Assembly: GCF_001423265.1 (NCBI RefSeq)
Contig: NZ_LMND01000001.1
Span: 312,128 to 376,127 of the forward strand
DNA length: 64,000 nucleotides
Direction: 5' to 3'
DNA from: Methylobacterium sp. Leaf108
GTDB taxonomy: Bacteria > Pseudomonadota > Alphaproteobacteria > Rhizobiales > Beijerinckiaceae
A model generated the notes under the pieces. It did not search any database. It was given only the letters and a program-made list of their open reading frames with translations, and was not told the origin of the DNA. Below, one piece after another: positions 8,618-22,000 of the stretch. How positions within the stretch are numbered: position 1 is the first letter of the stretch; every line of letters starts with the position of its first letter. Made by a program: the position numbers and the translations under genes.

Positions 8618-9785
8618 AGACGATGCCGTGCTGGTCGTCGCCGAGGTAGAGGCTGCCGTCCTTGGCCACCGCGAGGCCGAACGGGCGGGCGAAGCGCGAC
8701 CAGCCGCTCGGCCCGCCCTCGGTGAGGAAGCCGGACACGAAGGGCTCGATGGAGACCGGCCGCCCCTTGTCGAACCGCACCCGCAGCACCTCGTAGCCGC
8801 TCGGGGGCTTGCGATTCCATGAGCCGTGCATCGTCACGAAGGCGTCGCCGCGGTACTCCGCCGGGAACTGGTCGCCGCGATAGAAGGCGAACTGCATCGA
8901 GGAGGCGTGGGCGGTCCAGGTGAGCACCGGCCGCTCGCTGTCCTTGTCCCACTGCTCGAGCGAACTCTTGGGTACCTCGCGGTAGAGGTTCTTCATGCCG
9001 TTGCCGAAGATGTAGGGCCAGCCGTATTTCTTGCCGGGCTCGATCCGGTTGAGCTCCTCGGGCGTCTCGTCGTCACCGTGCCAGTCGACCCCGTCGTCCC
9101 AGCCGTAGAGGGCCTTGGTGGTGGGCTCCCAATCGAAGCCGATGGTGTTGCGCAGGCCCGAGGCGACGATCTCGCGGCCCGAGCCGTCTGGCTTCATGCG
9201 GACCATGGTGGCGTTCTCGGGGTTGCGCTCCTCGCATTCGTTGCAGGTGGAGCCGAGGCTGGCATAGAGCCAGCCGTCCGGCCCGACCGCGATGGTGCGG
9301 TTGGGATGCTGGCCGGCGTCGGGCAGGTCGGCGACGAGCCGCCGCTCCGGTCCGAGCCCACCGTCTGCCATGAGCGGCGCGGAAAAGATCTCCTTGACGG
9401 TGACGTAGAACAGGTGGCCCTCGTGGATGGCGAGGCCGTGCACGTCGGGCTTCGTCAGGACCACTTTCCGTTTCGCGCCGTCGCCGGCCTCGATCCGGGT
9501 GACGGTGCCCGCATCGCGGTCGCTGACGTAGAGCGCGCCGTCCGGGGCCACCACGATGACGCGCGGGGCGCCGAGGCCGGTGGCGAAGGGCGCGATGCGA
9601 AAGCCCGGCGGCAGCTTCAAGGATGCGATGCGCTCGGGCGTCGCCTCCAGGGGTGCGGCCTTGACGACGTTCGCCTCGATGCGCGTGCTGCCGGGGGTCT
9701 GCAGCGCCTGGGCCAGGGCGGGCAGGGATGCGACGGAGAGGGTGAAGGCAAGGGCGAGGCGGGTCGGACGGCGGGCCGGTGTCAT
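8595..9785 (-). CDS. Sorbosone dehydrogenase / PQQ-type soluble sugar dehydrogenase family protein
   Basis: The product is 396 residues. The ATG at 9785 opens a signal peptide (MTPARRPTRLALAFTLSVAS, cleavage near ALA-QA), so the mature protein is periplasmic. The rest is a six-bladed beta-propeller of the L-sorbosone/aldose dehydrogenase family: LKLPPGFRIAPFATGLGAPR, DGALYVSDRDAGTVTRIE, HPNRTIAVGPDGWLYASLGS, ALYGWDDGVDWHGDDETPEE, FVTMHGSWNRKPPSGYEV. A CNECEERNPE loop carries two close cysteines. PQQ binding is expected from the family but not shown here. The protein should oxidise a sugar or aldehyde in the periplasm. A MNT-type gene is divergent from it. Confidence 0.8.
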   Translation of the reverse strand: MTPARRPTRLALAFTLSVASLPALAQALQTPGSTRIEANVVKAAPLEATPERIASLKLPPGFRIAPFATGLGAPRVIVVAPDGALYVSDRDAGTVTRIEAGDGAKRKVVLTKPDVHGLAIHEGHLFYVTVKEIFSAPLMADGGLGPERRLVADLPDAGQHPNRTIAVGPDGWLYASLGSTCNECEERNPENATMVRMKPDGSGREIVASGLRNTIGFDWEPTTKALYGWDDGVDWHGDDETPEELNRIEPGKKYGWPYIFGNGMKNLYREVPKSSLEQWDKDSERPVLTWTAHASSMQFAFYRGDQFPAEYRGDAFVTMHGSWNRKPPSGYEVLRVRFDKGRPVSIEPFVSGFLTEGGPSGWSRFARPFGLAVAKDGSLYLGDDQHGIVYRISHEG

Positions 9786-9950
9786 GGAGATCCTGTCGGA
9801 TGGTGGGTTTGGAGATCCAAAACGGGAACGCCGCTCGAAAATCCGCTGTTCCGCCACGCGACATCGGGGCTCGCGGGACCCGTTTCGATCGGGAGGCGGC
9901 GCGGCGCGGATGCCCTTCTTCGGGACCTCGATATGGGTTATCACCGCCTT

Positions 9951-10247
9951 ATGGATCGAGAGACGGCCATCGCCATACTTCGCAAGCACGAAGGCGAACT
10001 CCGCCGCCGCGGCGTGCGCCATGCCGCATTGTTCGGATCCACGGCACGGGGGGAGGCATCGATGTCGAGCGACGTCGACGTCATGGTCGCCCTCGACCGC
10101 GAGACGGTCCGCGATCTCTACGATTACGTCGGGGTGGTCCACTTCATCTCGGATCTGTTTCCGATTGCCGTGGACGTCGCGAATCGTGATGTCCTGAAAG
10201 CCTCCATCCGCGACAAGGTCGAGCAAGACGCGATCCATGCTTTCTGA
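9951..10247 (+). CDS. MNT-type nucleotidyltransferase (antitoxin component of a MNT/HEPN pair)
   Basis: The product is 98 residues. It carries the minimal nucleotidyltransferase signature GS-x10-DxD: GSTARGEASMSSDVD. In MntA/HepT-type modules this protein AMPylates the HEPN partner and so neutralises it. The start at 9951 (MDRETAIAILRKH) fits the family; an in-frame ATG at 9933 is also possible. The 3' end overlaps the next gene by 11 bases (10237-10247), which suggests translational coupling, as expected for a toxin-antitoxin operon. Confidence 0.85.
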   Translation: MDRETAIAILRKHEGELRRRGVRHAALFGSTARGEASMSSDVDVMVALDRETVRDLYDYVGVVHFISDLFPIAVDVANRDVLKASIRDKVEQDAIHAF

Positions 10248-10587
10248 GCGGGAGCGCGATGCACTGATCGATATCATCGAGAATGCGAAGGCGGCCGAGG
10301 AATTTACCACCGGCATGACCTTCGAGGCATTCGCCGTAGACCAGAAAACGGCCTATGCCGTGGTTCGGTGCTTGGAGATCATCTCTGAAGCGAGCCGGCG
10401 CCTCAGTTCCGAAACGAAGGCGCGCCATCCCGACCTCCCTTGGCGGATCATTGCCGATCTCGGGAACGTCTATCGTCACAGCTACCATCGCGTCGAACCG
10501 GACATGGTCTGGTTGACGCTGAAAGACCGTCTCGGTGCCCTCGTCGCTGCCTGCCACAGCGAAGTGGCGCCTCCGCCCGAGGTTTGA
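10237..10587 (+). CDS. HepT-like HEPN (DUF86) ribonuclease-type toxin component
   Basis: The product is 116 residues, an all-helical HEPN protein of the DUF86/HepT family, directly overlapping the MNT gene. The conserved region reads LPWRIIADLGNVYRHSYHRV. The usual RNase motif is R-x4-H-x-Y. Here H and Y are present (RHSY) but the first Arg position holds Gly (GNVYRHSY). I recall a GN-xx-RH-x-Y variant in part of the family, so this may be a subfamily trait or a loss of RNase activity. It is probably cotranscribed with the MNT gene. polA begins 43 bp downstream. Confidence 0.85.
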   Translation: MLSERERDALIDIIENAKAAEEFTTGMTFEAFAVDQKTAYAVVRCLEIISEASRRLSSETKARHPDLPWRIIADLGNVYRHSYHRVEPDMVWLTLKDRLGALVAACHSEVAPPPEV

Positions 10588-10630
10588 GCAAGACCGCTCA
10601 CGCCTTTGAAGACACGAGCGTTCTGATTCG

Positions 10631-13600
10631 ATGACTGGCGTTTCCGCAAACTCTCCCGTCGGCCCCGGCGACCAGATCATCCTGGTGGACGGCTCGTCGT
10701 TCATCTTTCGCGCCTACTTCCAGTCGATCAACCAGGACCAGAAATACAACACCCGGCCCTCGGACGGCCTGCCCACCGGGGCGATCCGGCTGTTCTGCAC
10801 CAAGATCGCGCAGTTCGTGCAGGAGGGGGCGGCGGGCATCATGCCGACGCACCTGGCCATCGTGTTCGACAAGTCGGAGGGCTCGTTCCGCAAGGAGCTC
10901 TATCCCGACTACAAGGGCCACCGGCCCGATGCGCCCGACGACCTCAAGCGGCAGATGCCGCTGATGCGCGAGGCGGTGCGCGCCTTCGGCCTCGAGCCGA
11001 TCGAGCTTGAGCGCTACGAGGCCGACGATCTCATCGCCACCTATTCGCGCCAGGCGGAGGCGCGGGGGGCGGGCGTCATCATCGTCTCCTCCGACAAGGA
11101 CCTGATGCAGCTCGTGGGGCCGCTGGTGCGGTTCTACGACTTCGAATCGGGCGTGAAGGGCAAGCCGGGGCACCGGCCGGAGCGCAACCTCGACCTCGAG
11201 GCCATCGTCGCCAAGTGGGAGGGCCTGCAGCCCCACCAGATCGGCGACGCCCTGGCGCTCATCGGCGACACTTCCGACAACGTGCCCGGCGTGCCCGGCA
11301 TCGGCCTCAAGACGGCGGCGGCCCTCATCAAGGAATACGGCAGCCTCGACGCGCTGCTGGAGCGGGCGGGCGAGATCAAGCAGCCCAAGCGCCGCGAGAC
11401 CCTGCTGGCGAGCATCGACCAGGCCCGGCTGTCGCGAAAGCTCGTGGCCCTCGAAGAGAACGTGCCGCTGCCGGTGGCGCTGGACGACCTGCGCATGCCC
11501 GCCCCCGACCCTCAGAAGCTGGTGGGCTTCCTCAAGGCGATGGAGTTCAACACGCTGACCCGGCGCATCGCCTCGATGCTGCACGTGGACCCGGAGACCG
11601 TGAAGCCCGATCCGGGGCTCCTGCCCGGCAAGGACGGCGGCGAGGCGGCCCCGTTCGAGGCGGCGTCCCCCGGCGGCGAGGTCGATCCCTTCGCCGACCT
11701 CGGCCTGCCCGACGGGACGCCCAAAGCCCGCATCCCGGGCGAGGCGACGCCCTCCGCCCTGGTGGCGGCCCGCGCGGCCGAGGCGACCAACCCGATCGAC
11801 ACCACCGCCTATGAGACGATCTCGACCCTGGAGCAGTTGGACGCCTGGATCGCCGAGGCGCGGGAGGCCGGCGTGGTGGCGGTCGACACCGAGACCGACG
11901 CGCTCGACGCCAACAACGCCGGCCTCGTGGGCGTCTCGCTCGCCGTGGCGCCGGGGCGGGCGGCCTACATCCCCTTGAAGCACACCGGCGGCGACGACCT
12001 GTTCGGCGAAGGCCTGCTGCCCGGCCAGATTCCCTTCGAGGCGGCGCTCGAAGCCCTCAAGCCGCTCCTGGAAGACGAGGGCGTGCTCAAGGTCGGCCAG
12101 AACCTCAAGTACGATTGGGTGGTGCTGGCGCGCCACGACATCCGCATCGCGCCCCTCGACGACACCATGCTGATCTCCTACGTGCTCGACGCCGGCAAGG
12201 GCGGCCACGGCATGGACGAGCTCGCCCGGCGTCACCTCGGCCACCAGCCGATCGCCTTCTCGGAGGTGACCGGCACCGGCAAGGCCAAGATCACCTTCGA
12301 CCGGGTGCCGCTGGACAAGGCCACCGCCTATGCGGCCGAGGACGCCGACGTCACCCTGCGCCTGTGGCGGATGATGAAGCCGCGCCTCGTCGCCGAGCGG
12401 CGGGTCGCCGTCTACGAGACGCTGGAGCGCCCGCTGGTACCGGTGATCGCGCGGATGGAGGCGCAAGGCATCCGCATCGACCGGCAGATGCTCAGCCGCC
12501 TGTCGGGCGACTTCTCGCAGATCCTGGTCCGCCTGGAGGAGGAGATCCAGGAGGACGCCGGCGAAAAATTCCAGGTGTCGTCGCCCAAGCAGATCGGCGA
12601 CATCCTGTTCGGCAAGATGGGCCTGCCCGGCGCCAAGAAGACCGCCAACGGCCAATGGGCGACGCCGGCGACCCTGCTGGAGGAACTCGCCCAGGCCGGA
12701 CACGAGCTTCCCAAGAAGATTCTGGAATGGCGCCAGCTCGCCAAGCTGAAGTCGACCTACACCGACAGCCTGCAGCAGCACGCCGACCGCCGCACCGACC
12801 GGGTCCACACCTCGTTCTCGCTGGCGGCCACCACCACGGGCCGGCTCTCCTCCTCGGACCCGAACCTGCAGAACATCCCGATCCGCACGGAAGAGGGCCG
12901 GCGCATCCGCCGCGCCTTCGTGGCGGCCGAGGGCAACCGGTTGATCTCGGCGGACTACAGCCAGATCGAGCTGCGCATCCTCGCCCACATCGCCGACATC
13001 CCGCAGCTGCGCCAGGCGTTCGAGGACGGCATCGACATCCACGCGGCCACCGCCAGCGCGATGTTCGGCGTCGCGCTGAAAGACATGACGAGCGACCTGC
13101 GCCGGCGCGCCAAGACCATCAACTTCGGCATCATCTACGGCATCTCGGCCTTCGGGCTGGCCGACCGCCTCGGCATCGGCCGCGAGGAGGCGTCGGCCTT
13201 CATCAAGCAGTATTTCGAGCGCTTCCCCGGCATCCGCGCCTACATCGACGACACCAAGGCGCTGTGCCGCGACAAGGGCTACGTCACCACCCTGTTCGGG
13301 CGCGTCTGCCACTATCCGCAGATCCGCTCGAACAACCCCAACGAGCGCGCCTCCGTCGAGCGCCAGGCCATCAACGCCCCGATCCAGGGCTCGGCCGCCG
13401 ACATCATCCGCCGGGCGATGATCCGCATGGAGGACGCGCTTCGCGCCGAGCACCTGAACGTCCGGATGTTGCTCCAGGTCCACGACGAACTGGTGTTCGA
13501 GGCCCCCGAGGACGAGGTCGCCGCCGCCCTGCCGGTGATCTCGCGGATCATGGTCGAGGCGCCGGCCCCGGCGTTGACGCTACGGGTGCCGCTGGTGGTG

Positions 13601-13639
13601 GAGGCGCAGGCGGCCGGGAATTGGGAGGAGGCGCATTGA
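10631..13639 (+). CDS. polA: DNA polymerase I
   Basis: The product is 1002 residues with all three activities visible. The 5'-nuclease domain (1 to about 320) has DGSSFIFRAYF near the start, YEADDLIATY and GDTSDNVPGVPGIGLKTA. The 3'-5' exonuclease has DTETD (about 418), NLKYDWVVL and YAAEDADVTLRLW, so all acidic motifs are intact. The polymerase domain has motif A DYSQIELRILAHIA (about 775), motif B RRRAKTINFGIIYG (about 822-836) and motif C QVHDELVFE (about 950). It is longer than E. coli PolA because of an Ala/Gly/Pro-rich linker between the nuclease domains (about 330-390). It fills gaps and removes primers in replication and repair. Confidence 0.97.
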   Translation: MTGVSANSPVGPGDQIILVDGSSFIFRAYFQSINQDQKYNTRPSDGLPTGAIRLFCTKIAQFVQEGAAGIMPTHLAIVFDKSEGSFRKELYPDYKGHRPDAPDDLKRQMPLMREAVRAFGLEPIELERYEADDLIATYSRQAEARGAGVIIVSSDKDLMQLVGPLVRFYDFESGVKGKPGHRPERNLDLEAIVAKWEGLQPHQIGDALALIGDTSDNVPGVPGIGLKTAAALIKEYGSLDALLERAGEIKQPKRRETLLASIDQARLSRKLVALEENVPLPVALDDLRMPAPDPQKLVGFLKAMEFNTLTRRIASMLHVDPETVKPDPGLLPGKDGGEAAPFEAASPGGEVDPFADLGLPDGTPKARIPGEATPSALVAARAAEATNPIDTTAYETISTLEQLDAWIAEAREAGVVAVDTETDALDANNAGLVGVSLAVAPGRAAYIPLKHTGGDDLFGEGLLPGQIPFEAALEALKPLLEDEGVLKVGQNLKYDWVVLARHDIRIAPLDDTMLISYVLDAGKGGHGMDELARRHLGHQPIAFSEVTGTGKAKITFDRVPLDKATAYAAEDADVTLRLWRMMKPRLVAERRVAVYETLERPLVPVIARMEAQGIRIDRQMLSRLSGDFSQILVRLEEEIQEDAGEKFQVSSPKQIGDILFGKMGLPGAKKTANGQWATPATLLEELAQAGHELPKKILEWRQLAKLKSTYTDSLQQHADRRTDRVHTSFSLAATTTGRLSSSDPNLQNIPIRTEEGRRIRRAFVAAEGNRLISADYSQIELRILAHIADIPQLRQAFEDGIDIHAATASAMFGVALKDMTSDLRRRAKTINFGIIYGISAFGLADRLGIGREEASAFIKQYFERFPGIRAYIDDTKALCRDKGYVTTLFGRVCHYPQIRSNNPNERASVERQAINAPIQGSAADIIRRAMIRMEDALRAEHLNVRMLLQVHDELVFEAPEDEVAAALPVISRIMVEAPAPALTLRVPLVVEAQAAGNWEEAH

Positions 13640-13999
13640 CGAGCGATCGGTCGAGCCGTCGCTGATCGGTCAGCCGTCGAACGCCCTGTCGTCGCCAAGG
13701 AAGTGCCGATTCGCAGCGATGGGAGCACTTCGCAGAACTGGGAGAAACGCCCCTCGGTGCGCGGTTCCTCCGACCGATCCGCCTCATCCTGAGGGGTACG
13801 GAGCGACGCGGAGGCCTCGCAGGAGGATTCCAGGAAGCGCATCGGGTTCTGGAGCCCTCCTTCGAGGCCGCTGTCGCGGCACCTCAGGATGAGGTCGCAG
13901 ATGGGAAGGACGACATCGAAGCGGCCAGGTGTGTCGGACGATCGGCCGTCGTCAGTCTTGCCCGGATCTTCGGTCAGCCAAGGCGCCCGCTGAGGCCTG
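13640..13999. other. Non-coding gap with inverted CCTCATCCTGAGG repeat
   Basis: This 360-bp gap lies between polA (+) and the NDUFA12 gene (-). It holds a 13-base inverted pair, CCTCATCCTGAGG at 13782-13794 and CCTCAGGATGAGG at 13882-13894, about 87 bases apart. The spacer contains a smaller GC-rich segment (ccttcgaggccgctgtcgcggc). Sequences of this kind are, from memory, common intergenic repeats in Rhizobiales. A weaker gaagtgc/gcacttc pair lies near 13699-13731. No gene is supported here. Confidence 0.6.
13782..13894. repeat. Intergenic repeat bounded by CCTCATCCTGAGG inverted arms
   Basis: The two 13-base arms are exact reverse complements of each other and enclose about 87 bases. No other copy of the arm was noticed in this window. 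It lies in a convergent gap, so it could also act in transcription termination. Confidence 0.6.
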
Positions 14000-14413
14000 T
14001 TAGTTCGGCGTCCACGGCACGTAATCGCCCGCCGATACCGGCCGGCCGTCCGGGTTGAGCTGCGAGCCCTTGGGGCGATAGGCGGCCACCGTGCCGGTCA
14101 GGTTCTCGACATGGGGTTTCTGCCACTCGCGCGGGCTGTAGGTCTCCTCGCTCGGGGCGACGTCGCCGTTGTGGCAGAGCCAGGCGCGCCAGCCGGGCGG
14201 GACCTTCGAGGCGTCGGCGTAGCCGTTGTAGACCACCCAGCGCCGCTCGGTGCCGACCGAGCGGTCGATCAGGGGGCCTTGCGCCTTGTAATAGGTGTTG
14301 CCGGCCTCGTCGGTGCCGACGAGCTGGCCGCTGCGCGCCGTGTAGAGCGCCAACGACATCGTCTGCCCGTTCCACCAGGTGAAGATGCGCAGGAGCGTGT
14401 CCTTGAGAGCCAT
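14000..14413 (-). CDS. NADH:ubiquinone oxidoreductase accessory subunit, NDUFA12 family
   Basis: The product is 137 residues. The family pattern is clear: LLRIFTWWNGQTMSLALYT at the N terminus, VGTDEAGNTYYKAQG, then RRWVVYNGYADASKVPPGWR AWL and a Pro-rich C terminus ending YVPWTPN. This is the bacterial counterpart of the mitochondrial complex I subunit NDUFA12 (B17.2), found in alphaproteobacteria. It binds the peripheral arm of complex I on the cytoplasmic side. No other complex I gene lies nearby, which is usual for this subunit. Confidence 0.93.
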   Translation of the reverse strand: MALKDTLLRIFTWWNGQTMSLALYTARSGQLVGTDEAGNTYYKAQGPLIDRSVGTERRWVVYNGYADASKVPPGWRAWLCHNGDVAPSEETYSPREWQKPHVENLTGTVAAYRPKGSQLNPDGRPVSAGDYVPWTPN

Positions 14414-14671
14414 CGCCGTCGCCTGAAGGGGGCGTAGGCGCCCCGTCTGTGTGATCGCGCGGGACTATGGTGAGGGGGGACGGGGAAGTCCAGTCGCGGC
14501 CCGCCCCCGACCCCGGCTGCGACCGGAATCCCACACCCGGCCGTTAACCAGGCCCGGAGCCCGGCCGATGTCGTCCCGGCCTGTGCGCCGACAATTTTTC
14601 CGCGCGGATTCCGCCAAGCGAAAACAGCACTTACCGGCGGCCTCGCGATATCCACAGGATTTGCATCGGCG

Positions 14672-14687
14672 ACACAACATCTAGTCG
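14672..14687 (+). promoter_or_regulatory. NrdR box 1 (predicted)
   Basis: ACACAACATCTAGTCG matches the core pattern CwA-N4-TwG of NrdR operators (CAA, then CATC, then TAG). It lies 32 bp before a second similar site, upstream of a ribonucleotide reductase gene, which is where NrdR acts. Confidence 0.7.
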
Positions 14688-14703
14688 GGAACGTAGCCGG
14701 CGC

Positions 14704-14719
14704 ACACTAGTTGTTGACG
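14704..14719 (+). promoter_or_regulatory. NrdR box 2 overlapping a -35-like element (predicted)
   Basis: ACACTAGTTGTTGACG has the CwA-N4-TwG core (CTA, GTTG, TTG). The start-to-start distance to box 1 is 32 bp, about three helical turns, as expected for tandem NrdR sites. TTGACG at 14714-14719 could be the -35 element, with a weak -10 (GATACG) at about 14736. NrdR binding would then block polymerase when dATP is plentiful. Confidence 0.68.
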
Positions 14720-14924
14720 CAAGCGGTCCGGTCGCGATACGGTCCTCTCGTCGCCGAAGCGGTCGTATCGAGCGGGCGGCACAACGGTCTTCGTCGTTTT
14801 TACAAGAACGGCGCATCGCGCTTTCGCCGATGCGCGGCGTCGTCACGCCATGACCGCGGCACCGGCCGCGTCGGGGCGCGGCGGCATCGTCGATGGTCCT
14901 CGACACCTTAAGGAACACAGGTAC

Positions 14925-18656
<3,732 letters not shown>

Positions 18657-19076
18657 TCGCCGCCACTCGTCGGAACGCCGTCTGACACGCACGTCCCGTG
18701 TCGCGTTCGGACCATCGGTCCGGCGACCCATGACAGACGAAGGGCGCCGATCCATCGGCGCCCTTCGTCTGTCGCCGGGGACGACCGCCGCGGGAATGGG
18801 GACTGTCTCGAAATAGCTCGGCACAGTCCCCGGGCGAGGGGTCGGCTCACGGCCAACCCGCGAATCGGAAACGGTGCCCGGGCGGGTCGTCGGGCGACGG
18901 GCGGTCGCCACCCGGCCGCGGCCCGCAAACTGCGCCGCCGCCCCTACCCGTCGATGTGCGAGCGCCCTATTGCGCTGGTAATCGGCAGTCGATAGCACGT
19001 GATGCCACCAATGTGTCACGTAGCGCGCATAGACGCTCTTGCGTGCAGAATCGACTCAGGATTGGGTTTCGCCGAT
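18657..19076. other. Gap after nrdJ with a strong palindrome
   Basis: These 420 bp between nrdJ and the glycosyltransferase contain one strong feature, the 42-base palindrome at 18732-18773. The last 120 bases become noticeably less GC-rich, as is the 5' part of the gene that follows. No gene is supported. Confidence 0.5.
18732..18773. terminator. Perfect 20-bp inverted repeat after nrdJ
   Basis: Two exact 20-base arms (from GACAGACGAAGG) face each other across a 2-base centre, 75 bp past the nrdJ stop. It is the strongest stem-loop seen in the window. There is no T-run, so it may end transcription without one, protect the mRNA 3' end, or be a protein-binding palindrome. nrdJ termination is the simplest role. 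Confidence 0.65.
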
Positions 19077-22000
19077 ATGACTTTGCCGTACTCCTTTGCA
19101 AGAGCATACGACGGACGTGCTTTAGTCATTTCGGATTTGAACGGCTTTTCTGACACATATTCCATCCAGGCCGGCAACAGCATTTACCCGTTGCATCCGA
19201 CCAAGGAAAATCTACCGCGCCTGCTGACGGGAGGAAACGTTCTCCTCAACCATGATTTTTCGAATGGCGTCGACAACTGGATAGCCCCCGCCGCTCTTCC
19301 GCCGACCGTCAATTTCGGGACCGATTTTTCCGAAGACACGCGCCTCGTCGAAATGTCGGCGGCTTACTTGACCGGCTCTACCGCAAGCCCCTCCTTCAGC
19401 GTCGTTTATCGCGACCCCCTGTTCGGCGAAGACATTCCGATCGATGCCGGCAGGATGTACGGCTTCACGGGTTTCTTCGCGGCCCATCGCGCACTGGCGC
19501 GTGTCGAAGTCGCGTTCTTGAACGCGGACCAGCACGTCATCGACGTCGTTTCCAGCACGGTCAACGAGCACCTGGGTGGCCCGGACCGTGAGAACTGGCA
19601 GTTCGTCGATCTGAGGGGCCAGGCACCTGCCGGCGCGGAAACGCTGCGCCTCGGCATTCGTTTCCTTCGCCATCACAACGGCGTGCGGGGAATGAACTTC
19701 TTCGTTTTCTTCACCGACCTCGGTCTTCGCATCGGCAACCAGCCCACGTCGGGTGACGGCGGTGGCTTGGAGGACGGCTGGACCCGCAACCTGCTCGCCG
19801 TCATCGGCGGCCAGTCGGATGCCAAGGTCTATCAGGCCGAGCTCGACCTGGATCGGATCAACAGCGAGAGATCGACGGTCTATCTTGTCGCGAATCATCA
19901 AAGCCAGGCTGAGCAGGCCGTCGTCTACGACGCCATCTCCATGCAGGATCAGAGCAAGGCGGCGCTGACCATCCTCGGGGGTCGAACCCTCAGGGTGAAT
20001 CTGGACGGCGTGTCGAACTGCAGCCTGTACTGCGATGGCCTGCGATTGGACGGTCTCGTCAGCTGGGGCGAAATCTCGGAACGATACTTCGTTCTGCCGG
20101 AACGATTGCTGGACGGGCAGGTCCATCTCTTCGACGTTCGAGACTTCGCCGGCATCGCGTTCCTGTATCGCGACTACCAGTTCGTCCCCTGCCACGTCAC
20201 CCCCTGGCACATCCTCCAGGAACATACGGCACCGCGCCTGCCGACCCATCTGGCCCCGGCGGCGGCGGACCGGTATCGCGCGCTCCAGGCCCACCTCAGG
20301 CATGGGATGGACGCGACGTTCCAGGGGCGCCTGCACCACGTCCATGGCGTGGTCGTCCAGGGCTTCGATTTCAACAAGAACTTCGCCGAGATCGAATTTC
20401 CGCGGCACGCCGACCCGCAGGTCACGATCGTCATTCCGGTCCACAACAAGTTCGAGGTCACGTATTTCTGCCTGTGCGCGCTCCTGCTCGCCCACAACAA
20501 GACGTCATATGAAGTCGTGGTGGTCGACGATGGCTCGAAGGACCGAACGCTGAAGCTCGACGCCGTCGCCAAGGGCATCACGATCGTCAGGAACGAGATC
20601 GGCCTCGGCTTCATCGGCGCCTGCAACAGGGGCGCGCTCGAAGCCCGCGGCAAGTACGTCCTCTTTCTCAACAACGATACCGAGCCGACGGTCGGCTGGC
20701 TCGACGAACTCCTGGCGAGCTTCGATCTCTTCGACACCGTCGGGCTGGCGGGCTCCAAGCTCGTCTATCCCGACGGATCGCTCCAGGAAGCGGGCGGCAT
20801 CGTCTGGGGAAGCGGCAACCCGTGGAACTACGGGCGCAGCCAGAACCCCCACGAACCGCGCTACTCCTACACGCGCCAGGCCGATTACCTCTCCGGCGCG
20901 GCGATCATGCTGCCGCTCACCGTTTGGAACGAAGTCGGCGGGTTCAGCGAGGAGTTCAAGCCGGCCTATTTCGAAGACACCGACCTCGCGTTCAAGGTCC
21001 GCAAGCACGGCTACAAGACGCTGTATGTCGCCACCTCGGTGGTCTACCATTTCGAGGGCGTCACGGGCGGCACCGACGTTTCGTCGGGGGCCAAGAAGAA
21101 CCAGGAGATCAACCGGCCGAAGTTCAAGAGCAAATGGGTGAGCGACTATCGCAAGAACGGGCGCGAGGGCGAAACCCCCGACCTCGAGAAGGATCGCGGC
21201 ATCATCGGCCGGGTCCTGTTCATCGATTTCCAGACGCCCAAGCTCGACACCGATGCCGGAAGCTACGCCGCCATCCAAGAGATGAAGATGGTCCAGGCGC
21301 TCGGCTACAAGGTCTCGTTCCTGCCGCAGAACCTCGCCTACCTCGGGCGGCATACCGAGACGCTTCAGCGCCTCGGGATCGAGACCTATTACGCGCCGTT
21401 CTACCAATCCATTTCGGAAGTCCTCGAACGGCACGGGCGCGAGTTCGATGCCATCTACATGACCCGTTACTATGTCGCGAGCCATTGCGTCGAACTCGCC
21501 CGCCGTCTCGCCCCGCAGGCGAAACTGATCATGAACAATGCCGATCTGCATTTCCTGCGCGAACTCCGCGCCGGTATCAACCTGGGCGATCGCGCGCAGG
21601 TGGATCGGGCGCTCCAGGTTCGTGACGACGAACTGGCGGTGATGCGCGATGTCGATCTGACCTTGAGCTACAACGGCGTCGAACATGCCGTCATCATGAG
21701 CCACAACCTCGATTCCACCCGCGTCATGTACGTTCCGTGGGTCGAGAAGATCGCGACAAGCGTGGCGCCGTTCGAGGGCCGCTCCGGCGTGGCGTTCCTG
21801 GGGGGCTTCAACCACCACCCGAACCGCGAAGCCGTGGCCTTCTTCGTGAAGAGCGTGATGCCGAGACTGAGAAACCTGTCGCCGGCGATGGATTTCAACG
21901 TCTACGGAAGCAACGTGTCACCCGACGTCACGGCTTTGGCCGCAAAGGATGTCGTCATCCAGGGATATGTCGAGGACGTCTCCGAAGTCTACGATCACTG

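Larger units (their letters stand above)
14414..14924. other. Divergent regulatory region upstream of nrdJ
   Basis: These 511 bp lie between the divergent NDUFA12 gene and nrdJ and hold no convincing gene. They contain two NrdR-box-like sites (14672-14687 and 14704-14719) and a TTGACG -35-like element overlapping the second. That leaves a long nrdJ leader of roughly 170-200 bases. No cobalamin riboswitch B12 box was recognised in it by eye. Confidence 0.6.

Noticed and set aside
10598..13483. Minus-strand open frame of 961 codons opposite polA
   Set aside because: Antisense shadow of polA with low-complexity composition and no family motif.
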